DNA of 5,130 nt, taken from Chloroflexota bacterium. GTDB taxonomy: Bacteria; Chloroflexota; Anaerolineae; DTPP01. A model generated the notes under the pieces. It was not told the origin of the DNA, searched no databases, and saw only the letters and a program-made list of their open reading frames with translations. Positions 1-3,920 of the stretch are shown piece by piece; within the stretch, counting starts at the first letter, position 1, and each line of letters starts with the position of its first letter. Location: positions 1 through 5,130 of the forward strand of contig JAAYZY010000059.1 of the NCBI GenBank assembly GCA_012514615.1. The letters run 5' to 3'. The position numbers and the translations under genes were made by a program.

Positions 1-306
1 CACCAGCTCCAAGGCTTGGCATTCCCACAGGCCATCCACCGCCTGGGACCGTACCTGGTCGTCGGCGTCCTCCAGGCACACGCGCAACACCGCGTGGAAG
101 TTCAATTCGATATGGTCTTCGGCCAACTTGATCAGCCGCTGCACCACCTTGCGGCGCAGGGCCGGCAGGGCCTGACCCCAAGCCCCCCGGAGCTGCTCTC
201 GCTGACTGTGGGATAGGTCGGACAGCAGGCGGAGCTGACGGGCGCTGGGTGCGCCGGCCTCCGTACCGCTCAGGCCCTGCAACAGTTGGTCGAACTCAGA
301 ACTCAT
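1..306 (-). CDS. HEAT-repeat domain protein, N-terminal part (runs off the left edge)
   Basis: The minus strand stays open from an ATG at 306 to the window edge (102 codons), starting MSSEFDQLLQGLSGTEAG. Two helical stretches follow: one around residues 20-60, rich in Leu, Arg and Gln, and one at about 75-97 containing DADDQVRSQAVDGLWE. The latter is the typical HEAT-repeat pattern of acidic turn, Arg/Val and 'A..GLWE'. HEAT proteins are alpha-solenoid scaffolds for protein contacts, so no reaction can be assigned. The combination of an FDQLL-type start and a 'GLWE' repeat resembles a family I associate with Chloroflexota; this is from memory. The start is uncertain. ATG at 342 and GTG at 333 are in frame upstream, and a strong GGAGGAGGTG (331-340) lies 24 bases before the ATG at 306, too far for an ordinary Shine-Dalgarno. 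I prefer 306 because the protein then begins directly with the conserved-looking segment. The gene is divergent from the peroxiredoxin gene. Confidence 0.72.
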   Translation of the reverse strand, partial: MSSEFDQLLQGLSGTEAGAPSARQLRLLSDLSHSQREQLRGAWGQALPALRRKVVQRLIKLAEDHIELNFHAVLRVCLEDADDQVRSQAVDGLWECQALELV

Positions 307-316
307 GCCTCGTCTT

Positions 317-331
317 GAGAGCAGCGCTCTC
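317..331 (-). other. Perfect 6-bp inverted repeat between a strong Shine-Dalgarno and the HEAT gene ATG
   Basis: GAGAGC (317-322) and GCTCTC (326-331) flank a 3-base loop. On the minus-strand mRNA this hairpin would sit just after GGAGGAGGTG and before the ATG at 306. Folding would shorten the apparent spacing from 24 to about 10 bases. Whether it acts this way is inference; the alternative is initiation at the upstream ATG (342). Confidence 0.4.
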
Positions 332-375
332 ACCTCCTCCATAGCGGCGCCGCCACGGCGGCGAGATTTGCCCCT

Positions 376-405
376 ATTGTAACACACGGCTAGGCCAGCG
401 GTCAA
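376..405 (-). promoter_or_regulatory. Sigma70-type promoter of the HEAT-repeat gene
   Basis: On the minus strand, -35 TTGACC (400-405) and -10 TACAAT (376-381) are separated by 18 bases. Each box has one mismatch to consensus. Transcription would start near 369, giving a leader of about 60 bases to the ATG at 306, or about 27 to the ATG at 342. A GC-rich inverted repeat (348-354 with 357-363) lies in this leader. Confidence 0.65.
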
Positions 406-453
406 CGGCAGGCGCAGCGCTGGCCTGCCCGGGCGGGGGAACGCCTTGGGGAA

Positions 454-482
454 TTGACGGCCGCCAGCCCTTGGCGTATAGT
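454..482 (+). promoter_or_regulatory. Sigma70-type promoter of the selenoperoxiredoxin gene
   Basis: -35 TTGACG (454-459) and -10 TATAGT (477-482) are spaced by exactly 17 bases, one mismatch in each box. The predicted start near 489 gives a leader of about 55 bases before the ATG at 544. It is back-to-back with the HEAT-gene promoter, with about 48 bases between the two -35 boxes. Confidence 0.7.
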
Positions 483-543
483 AGGGGAGACGCTGCCGAT
501 GGCGCGCAGCGCCGTCCCTCATCCCCCCAACAGGAGGCGCCCC

Positions 544-1005
544 ATGCCGCAGATCGGCGAGATGGCCCCGGATTTCGCGCTGGCTTCGGACGCCGGCGAG
601 ATGGTCCGCCTGTCGGACTTCCGAGGCCGCAAGGTGGTTTTGTACTTCTACCCCAAGGCGGGGACCAAAGGCTGAACGGACCATGCCATCGGATTCCGGG
701 ATGAATCCGACCGTTTGAACGAATCCAACGCGGTGGTCATCGGCGTCAGTCCCGACAGCCCAGGCGCTCTGCAGCGGTTCCGCGCCAAGCAGAGCCTGCC
801 GTTCATCCTGCTTTCGGACCCAGAACACCAGGTGGCGGAGCTCTACGGCGTTTGGGGCGAGAAGAAGATGTACGGCAAGAGCTACTTCGGCATCATCCGC
901 AGCCACTTCGTCATCGACGAGGCAGGGAAGATTGCCGATGCGCAGGTGAAGGTAGGCCCGGCTGAGAGCGTGTCCAAGGCGGTGGAGTTCGTGCTGAGCC
1001 GCTAG
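544..1005 (+). CDS. bcp: Selenocysteine-containing Bcp/PrxQ-type peroxiredoxin (TGA at 673-675 read as Sec44)
   Basis: Peroxiredoxins reduce hydrogen and organic peroxides in the cytoplasm through a peroxidatic Cys or Sec. The reading frame from ATG 544 (AGGAGG at 532-537, 6-base spacer) to TAG 1003-1005 is interrupted only by TGA at 673-675. Both sides are one Bcp protein of 153 residues, the normal family length (about 150-156). Features in order: thioredoxin-fold start with APDFAL (8-13); strand VVLYFYP; active-site P37-x3-T41-x2-U44; then GFRD (50-53), VIGVSPDSP, LPFILLSD, the Bcp signature YGVWGEKKMYGK (101-112), and GIIRS with the conserved active-site Arg119. The TGA falls exactly where the family has its peroxidatic Cys. 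The site of the E. coli-type resolving Cys (five residues later) is Ile49, and the protein contains no Cys at all, so it is a 1-Sec enzyme. A SECIS-like hairpin follows the TGA. Sec forms of peroxiredoxin are known, for example PrxU of Eubacterium acidaminophilum. A nonsense-mutated pseudogene is the main alternative. Confidence 0.88.
673..716 (+). promoter_or_regulatory. Bacterial SECIS-like hairpin for selenocysteine insertion
   Basis: Directly after the UGA, an upper stem TCGGATTC (689-696) pairs perfectly with GAATCCGA (703-710). It leaves a six-base apical loop CGGGAT (697-702). A lower stem AACGG (675-679) pairs with CCGTT (711-715), with a 9-base bulge on the 5' side (680-688). Known bacterial SECIS rules ask for a short apical loop with a G in its first two positions, about 16-37 bases after the UGA. 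Here G is second in the loop, and the loop begins 21 bases after the UGA. The hairpin lies inside coding sequence for residues 44-58, so part of it is also constrained by the conserved GFRD motif. Confidence 0.75.
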
Positions 1006-1322
1006 GCGGCTTCGGCCAGGAACTGCTGCACTTCCCTCTGCGCCTGTGCGAAGCGGTGCAGCAGTTCCTGGTCGCTGCCCTTGAAGCGCTCCACTGCCTG
1101 GCGGGAGCAGACTGCGCAGCCTTGCCAGGCGCGGAAGCTGCCCTGCTCGCAGGTGGCGCACCGGCTGATCTGGGTGATGAGGAGCATGAAAGCCACCACA
1201 TCGTCGTGCTCTTCCGGCAGGGCCGCAACGCGCCGCACCAAGGCCTGCCATTCCGGCCCGCGCAGGGTGGCTAGGCCGGCGATGAGCCGGTAGGGGAACA
1301 ACAGCTCGGTCTTGGAGTCCAT
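1002..1322 (-). CDS. Small four-cysteine (CxxC-x10-CxxC) protein of unknown function
   Basis: This 106-residue protein has no function I can name. It is soluble in appearance, with no signal peptide or clear membrane segment. A helical N-terminal half (residues 1-50, including LLFPYRLIAGLATLRGPEW) precedes C55-x2-C58-x10-C69-x2-C72. A charged helix (79-105, FKGSDQELLHRFAQAQ) ends the protein. The cysteine layout could bind Zn or an Fe-S cluster, or form disulfides. I recall similar small proteins from Chloroflexota with the same 'GC..C....R.FKGSD' segment; that is memory, not a search. I chose ATG 1322 because GAGG at 1332-1335 is 9 bases upstream. The in-frame ATG at 1331 touches that site, leaving no spacer. 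The gene is convergent with the selenoperoxiredoxin, overlapping it by four bases (shared CTAG). The C-terminal codons carry one arm of a long inverted repeat. Confidence 0.72.
   Translation of the reverse strand: MDSKTELLFPYRLIAGLATLRGPEWQALVRRVAALPEEHDDVVAFMLLITQISRCATCEQGSFRAWQGCAVCSRQAVERFKGSDQELLHRFAQAQREVQQFLAEAA
1013..1074. repeat. 16-bp perfect inverted repeat at the convergent gene junction
   Basis: CCAGGAACTGCTGCAC (1016-1031) and GTGCAGCAGTTCCTGG (1056-1071) are exact reverse complements separated by 24 bases. Outside them, 1013-1014 pair with 1073-1074 across a G-U pair, giving a stem of about 19 bp in RNA. A smaller hairpin (1041-1043 with 1048-1050) fits in the loop. It begins 8 bases after the peroxiredoxin stop and lies in the last codons of the opposing gene. 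There is no T-tract, so it is not a classic terminator. It may stop, protect or pair both convergent transcripts. Confidence 0.75.
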
Positions 1323-1338
1323 GGTCCGCATCCTCTTG

Positions 1339-1353
1339 CAATAATTATTATCA
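1339..1353 (-). promoter_or_regulatory. Fur/PerR-like 7-1-7 box in the leader of the four-cysteine gene
   Basis: On the minus strand the sequence reads TGATAAT-A-ATTATTG. The left half matches the classical Fur-family half-site TGATAAT fully and the right half matches ATTATCA at 5 of 7 positions. It lies just downstream of the predicted transcription start and upstream of the ribosome binding site, a position suited to repression. The regulator is not in the window, and AT-rich palindromes can arise by chance, so the assignment is tentative. Confidence 0.35.
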
Positions 1354-1357
1354 GTTC

Positions 1358-1370
1358 AATTGTCACAATT
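1358..1370. promoter_or_regulatory. Operator-like palindrome overlapping the -10 and start site
   Basis: AATTGTCACAATT is a perfect 6-1-6 palindrome. It overlaps the last bases of the -10 hexamer (1368-1373) and covers the predicted transcription start (about 1361). This position is typical of a repressor operator. The binding protein cannot be told from the sequence. Confidence 0.45.
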
Positions 1371-1396
1371 ATACTCGGCGCTGCTGCGGTTGTCAA
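1368..1396 (-). promoter_or_regulatory. Perfect-consensus sigma70 promoter of the four-cysteine gene
   Basis: On the minus strand, TTGACA (1391-1396) and TATAAT (1368-1373) are both exact consensus with a 17-base spacer. Transcription should start near 1361, giving a leader of about 39 bases to ATG 1322. Such a strong promoter with palindromes at its start site suggests that expression is controlled by repression. Confidence 0.85.
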
Positions 1397-1432
1397 GGGG
1401 CATTTCCGGAGAACGGCGCAGCCTGGACGAGG

Positions 1433-1454
1433 GCCGACCTCTGAGCCGGTCGGC
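1433..1454. repeat. 7-bp inverted repeat upstream of the tRNA promoter
   Basis: GCCGACC (1433-1439) and GGTCGGC (1448-1454) are exact reverse complements around an 8-base loop. The repeat lies between the two divergent promoters (four-cysteine gene and tRNA). It is not followed by a T-tract in either direction. It could be a protein binding site or chance in GC-rich DNA. Confidence 0.35.
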
Positions 1455-1489
1455 AGACTCCCAAGGGTTCGACGCACGTCGGTCTCCTG

Positions 1490-1498
1490 TGGTATAAT
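1490..1498 (+). promoter_or_regulatory. Extended -10 promoter of the tRNA-Phe gene
   Basis: TGG-TATAAT combines an exact -10 consensus (1493-1498) with the TGn extension (1490-1492). No good -35 is present at 17 bases; the nearest is a weak TTCGAC at 1468-1473 with a 19-base spacer. The predicted start near 1505 leaves an 18-20 base leader before the mature tRNA at 1524, a common arrangement. Confidence 0.65.
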
Positions 1499-1523
1499 GG
1501 GGGTGGTAGGACGGTGATGTCTG

Positions 1524-1596
1524 GCCGAGGTAGCTCAGTGGGTAGAGCACGTGACTGAAAACCGCGGTGTCCCCAGTTCAGGTCTGGGCCTCGGCA
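1524..1596 (+). tRNA. tRNA-Phe (anticodon GAA), CCA not fully encoded
   Basis: The 73 bases fold as a standard cloverleaf. The acceptor GCCGAGG (1524-1530) pairs with CCTCGGC (1589-1595). The D stem is GCTC/GAGC (1533-1536 with 1545-1548). The anticodon loop CTGAAAA has GAA at 1557-1559, followed by a five-base variable region. The T stem is CCCAG/CTGGG (1572-1576 with 1584-1588). The discriminator is A1596, followed by CCT, so the 3' CCA must be completed by nucleotidyltransferase. Oddities: the anticodon stem has a U-G pair and an A-C mismatch (1554 with 1562). The T loop reads TTCAGGT, with G at the almost invariant A58 position. The GAA anticodon, A73 and G44-U45 fit phenylalanine. Confidence 0.9.
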
Positions 1597-1603
1597 CCTG
1601 GGT

Positions 1604-1624
1604 CGGCAGCGCAAGCGCGGGCCG
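1604..1624 (+). other. GC-rich hairpin between tRNA and the oxidoreductase gene
   Basis: CGGC (1604-1607) pairs with GCCG (1621-1624), and GCG (1609-1611) with CGC (1616-1618) around a CAAG loop, with a small internal loop between them. No T-tract follows, so it is not a convincing terminator. The tRNA and the downstream genes may be partly co-transcribed, since I see no separate promoter in 1597-1648. Confidence 0.3.
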
Positions 1625-1648
1625 CCACTTCGCACAGGGGGGATGAGG

Positions 1649-2671
1649 ATGCAGAAGCTGGGCGTAGGCGTGTTGGGGGCGGGTAACGTCTCCACAGAGC
1701 ACATCCGGTCGTACATGCGCAATCCCCAGGCGGAGGTGGTGGCGCTCTACAGCCGCACCCGCGAGACTGCGGAGCAGCGGGCCGCATTGACGGGCCTGAG
1801 CTGCCCCATCTACACCGACCTGGAGAAGTTCCTTCAGGACGAGCGGATCCAAGCCGTGTCCATCTGTACCACCAACGACGTGCATGCCCAGCACACCATC
1901 GCTGCGGCCCAGGCAGGCAAGCATGTGCTCATCGAGAAGCCGGTGGCCCTGAACCTGGCGGACCTGCACGCTATGGACGCGGCAGTGCGCAAGGCTGGCG
2001 TGCGCTCCATGGTCTCTTTTGTCCTGCGCCGCAACCCCCAGGTGCGCATGATGCGCCGCCAGTTGGACGAGGGCGCTATCGGCGATGTCTTCATGGCCGA
2101 GGTGGACTATTGGCACAGCACCCACCGCGCTGTGCCCGGCCAGTGGATGAGCCAGAAGGCCCGCGCCGGCAGCGTCTTCCTCATGGGCGGGTGCCACGCC
2201 GTGGACGCTGCCCGCTTCCTGGTGGGGCAGGAGGCGGTGGAGGTGAGCGCCTACTCCACCAAGGGCAAAGGACGGGCGTACTATGACTATGACCCCACCG
2301 TCATCGCCCTGGTGCGCTTCGCCAGCGGGGCCATCGGCAAGATCTCGGCCACCATGGAATGCGAGATGCCCTACGCTTTCAACATCATCCTCATGGGCGA
2401 CAAGGGCACCTTGTGGGATGACCGCATCTGGTCCCACATGCTGGCTGGGCAGACCGACTGGGCCCGAGTGCCCACGGTGCGCCCCAGCAGCGGCGACGTG
2501 GCGCATCATCCGTTCCAGGCTCAGATCGATGACTTCGTGGCCGCCATCCTCAGCGGCACGCCGTTGCAGCCGGACTTGCCGGATGCGGTGCGGACCCACG
2601 AGGTGGTGCTGGCCATCGACCGCTCTGTGGCGGCCGGAGGGAAGGCCGTCTCACTGCCGCTGCAAGCGTAG
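1649..2671 (+). CDS. Gfo/Idh/MocA-family NAD(P)-dependent oxidoreductase
   Basis: Members of this family oxidise or reduce sugars, cyclitols and related hydroxy compounds with NAD(P) in the cytoplasm. The 340-residue length is typical. The N-terminal Rossmann domain has the dinucleotide motif G10-A-G12-N-V-S15, then a strand ending SICTTNDVH (71-79), and the family hallmark E96-K97-P98 with the conserved lysine. The C-terminal substrate domain (about 125-330) holds GGCHAVD (180-186). His183 takes the place of the usual catalytic His; the Asp found four residues before it in many relatives is Met here. The substrate cannot be deduced. I chose ATG 1649 because the G-run at 1637-1642 is then 6 bases away; the in-frame ATG at 1643 touches the G-run and adds only two residues. 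An amidohydrolase gene follows after 24 bases, so the two probably form an operon. Confidence 0.88.
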   Translation: MQKLGVGVLGAGNVSTEHIRSYMRNPQAEVVALYSRTRETAEQRAALTGLSCPIYTDLEKFLQDERIQAVSICTTNDVHAQHTIAAAQAGKHVLIEKPVALNLADLHAMDAAVRKAGVRSMVSFVLRRNPQVRMMRRQLDEGAIGDVFMAEVDYWHSTHRAVPGQWMSQKARAGSVFLMGGCHAVDAARFLVGQEAVEVSAYSTKGKGRAYYDYDPTVIALVRFASGAIGKISATMECEMPYAFNIILMGDKGTLWDDRIWSHMLAGQTDWARVPTVRPSSGDVAHHPFQAQIDDFVAAILSGTPLQPDLPDAVRTHEVVLAIDRSVAAGGKAVSLPLQA

Positions 2672-2695
2672 CCGCTGCGGCCGGAAGGGGCGCCG

Positions 2696-3721
2696 ATGAC
2701 CACCCAACCATTGCTCGACTTCTCGGTCTTCTCCCACGGGCCGCTGCTAGATGGCCACGTGCATCTGTGGCCAGCGGTCCAGCCGGAGGCGCTGTGGGCC
2801 GTGCTGCAGGCCACAGGGGCCGCCCGCTGCAACGCCGTGGCGGTGGCGGCCCTGGCCGACCAGCCGCTGAACGAGACGGTCTGGCGCTTTAAGGCGGCGT
2901 CGCAAGGGCGAGCCTACGCATTCGGCGCCTTGGACTACAGCGCTCACTTCGCTGGCGGCACACTGGAGCCGGACGATCTGGCGGCCCAAGCCTGCGCCCT
3001 TTGGCAGCGCGGGTTCGACGGCATCAAGATGGTGGAGGGCAAGACGGCGGTCTATCCCTCCCTGCCAGGGCGCTTCGACAGCCCATTCTTCGAGCCGTTC
3101 TTCGCCTGGATGGAGGAGCAGGGCGTCCCGATCCTCCTGCATGTGGCCGACCCGCAGCGCCTGTGGGAGGCCGACCGCGTCGGCGTGGAGCGCTGGTCCT
3201 ATGCCGGCGGGGGTTTCCCCAGCCGCCAGGAGCAGTACGCCGAGCTGGAGCGGCTGCTGGGGCGCCACCCGCGGCTGCGGCTGATTCTGGCCCACTTCCT
3301 CTTCCTGTGGGACGATCTGCCGGCGGCGGCAGCGTTCTTGGAGGCGCACCCCAGCGCGGCTCTGGACCTGGCCCCGGGGGTGGAGGGCTACCTGATGCTG
3401 AGCCGCACCGCGGCCCAGGCCGGCGAGTTCCTCCGGCGCTACCAGGAGCGGATCATCTACGGCACCGACATGGGGGCCGGGCCGCTGTTGGATTCGCCAG
3501 CCCAGGCCCCCCTGCCCCGGGAGGCGGCCCGCGCCTGGCTGGTGAGAGCCTTCCTGGAGACCGACTGGACTCTGCCCATGCCCTCTGGCGCCGGCTGGGG
3601 CGCCGACCCCTTTGCTGGGCAGCTGCTGCAGGGCTTGGCGCTGCCGCCGCCGACGCTGGAGCGGCTGTACCGCCTGAACTTTGAGGAGTGGGTAGGGGCG
3701 GCCCCGAGGCCCCTGGCCTGA
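2696..3721 (+). CDS. Amidohydrolase_2-family metal-dependent hydrolase/decarboxylase (TIM barrel)
   Basis: This 341-residue protein carries the ordered metal-site motifs of the amidohydrolase superfamily: H21-V-H23 in LLDGHVHLW; K111 in GFDGIKMVEG; H149 in PILLHVAD; H200 in RLILAHF; and D258 in IIYGTDMG. Family members hydrolyse lactones, amides or esters of small acids, or decarboxylate aromatic acids, in the cytoplasm. The exact substrate is unknown. The start is well supported by GGAAGGGG (2683-2690) five bases before ATG 2696. It lies 24 bases behind the Gfo/Idh gene. A dehydrogenase with a lactonase-like hydrolase is a common pairing in sugar or sugar-acid catabolism, so a lactone made by the upstream enzyme is a possible substrate; this is inference. 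The gene ends in TGA, which shows that TGA normally means stop here. Confidence 0.85.
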   Translation: MTTQPLLDFSVFSHGPLLDGHVHLWPAVQPEALWAVLQATGAARCNAVAVAALADQPLNETVWRFKAASQGRAYAFGALDYSAHFAGGTLEPDDLAAQACALWQRGFDGIKMVEGKTAVYPSLPGRFDSPFFEPFFAWMEEQGVPILLHVADPQRLWEADRVGVERWSYAGGGFPSRQEQYAELERLLGRHPRLRLILAHFLFLWDDLPAAAAFLEAHPSAALDLAPGVEGYLMLSRTAAQAGEFLRRYQERIIYGTDMGAGPLLDSPAQAPLPREAARAWLVRAFLETDWTLPMPSGAGWGADPFAGQLLQGLALPPPTLERLYRLNFEEWVGAAPRPLA

Positions 3722-3740
3722 CGGTCAAGGCGGGGAGGTA

Positions 3741-3793
3741 GCCCGCAGGGTGGCTGCGTTGCGGCCCGCTGGGCGGCGCACCCGCAGTCGGGC
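3741..3793 (+). terminator. Possible compound stem-loop ending the Gfo/Idh-amidohydrolase unit
   Basis: GCCCG (3741-3745) pairs with CGGGC (3789-3793), GGGTG (3748-3752) with CACCC (3779-3783), and an inner GCCC (3764-3767) with GGGC (3771-3774). A pyrimidine-rich CTCTCTTC follows, but no clean T-tract. It lies 20 bases after the amidohydrolase stop and just before the next promoter, which suits a transcription end. The pairing is imperfect, so confidence is low. Confidence 0.3.
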
Positions 3794-3812
3794 TCTCTTC
3801 ATTGCTCGCACT

Positions 3813-3841
3813 TTGACAGGCCAATCTTGTCGTGCTATAAT
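3813..3841 (+). promoter_or_regulatory. Perfect-consensus promoter with extended -10 for the HprK-like/ComA operon
   Basis: TTGACA (3813-3818) and TATAAT (3836-3841) are exact consensus with a 17-base spacer, and TGC (3833-3835) adds the extended -10 element. Transcription should start near 3848, giving a leader of about 70 bases. The start lies in an AT-rich patch unlike the flanking GC-rich DNA. This is the strongest-looking promoter in the window. Confidence 0.9.
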
Positions 3842-3845
3842 AAAT

Positions 3846-3893
3846 CCGCAAAACACGATTTCTCTAGGCAAAATAGCAGTCCAGCAGGCAAAA
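3846..3893 (+). repeat. Three GCAAAA motifs at exact 20-base spacing in the leader
   Basis: CCGCAAAA (3846-3853), AGGCAAAA (3866-3873) and AGGCAAAA (3886-3893) repeat every 20 bases, two helical turns. A weaker GCAAGA follows 10 bases later at 3898. They begin at the predicted transcription start and run toward the ribosome binding site. They could be phased A-tracts that bend DNA, tandem operators on one helix face, or repeated sites in the mRNA leader. Confidence 0.5.
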
Positions 3894-3920
3894 ACTCGCA
3901 AGAAAGGATGTGAATTGTCT

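Noticed and set aside
454..543. Upstream in-frame extension of the peroxiredoxin from TTG 454
   Set aside because: This stretch holds the -35 and -10 boxes, and the residues do not look like a peroxiredoxin; AGGAGG before ATG 544 fixes the start.
544..675. Peroxiredoxin as a pseudogene with a nonsense mutation
   Set aside because: The TGA is precisely at the catalytic Cys codon, both halves are conserved, and a SECIS-like hairpin follows; Sec fits better than decay.
673..675. TGA reassigned to an ordinary amino acid in this organism
   Set aside because: The amidohydrolase gene ends with TGA at 3719-3721 at its expected family length, so TGA works as a stop elsewhere in the window.
715..1005. 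Separate short gene beginning at TTG 715
   Set aside because: It is the C-terminal part of the same peroxiredoxin, in frame with ATG 544; it has no ribosome binding site of its own.
1433..1454. Transcription terminator or attenuator before the tRNA
   Set aside because: The hairpin has no T-tract and lies upstream of the tRNA promoter; kept only as an inverted repeat.
1524..1648. Integration site of a mobile element at the tRNA 3' end
   Set aside because: No direct repeat of the tRNA end and no integrase or phage-like gene is visible in the window.
1535..2599. Long open frame on the minus strand (354 codons)
   Set aside because: It is opposite the Gfo/Idh gene and crosses the tRNA; its His/Ala/Gly-rich product is what an antisense frame of GC-rich coding DNA gives.
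2747..3349. 200-codon open frame on the minus strand within the amidohydrolase gene
   Set aside because: No ribosome binding site or recognisable motif, and the plus-strand gene has all its metal-site motifs in order; it is an antisense shadow.
3750..3920. N-terminal extension of the HprK-like protein from GTG 3750
   Set aside because: The perfect promoter at 3813-3841 lies inside it, so those codons would precede the transcription start; the Arg-rich residues look non-coding.
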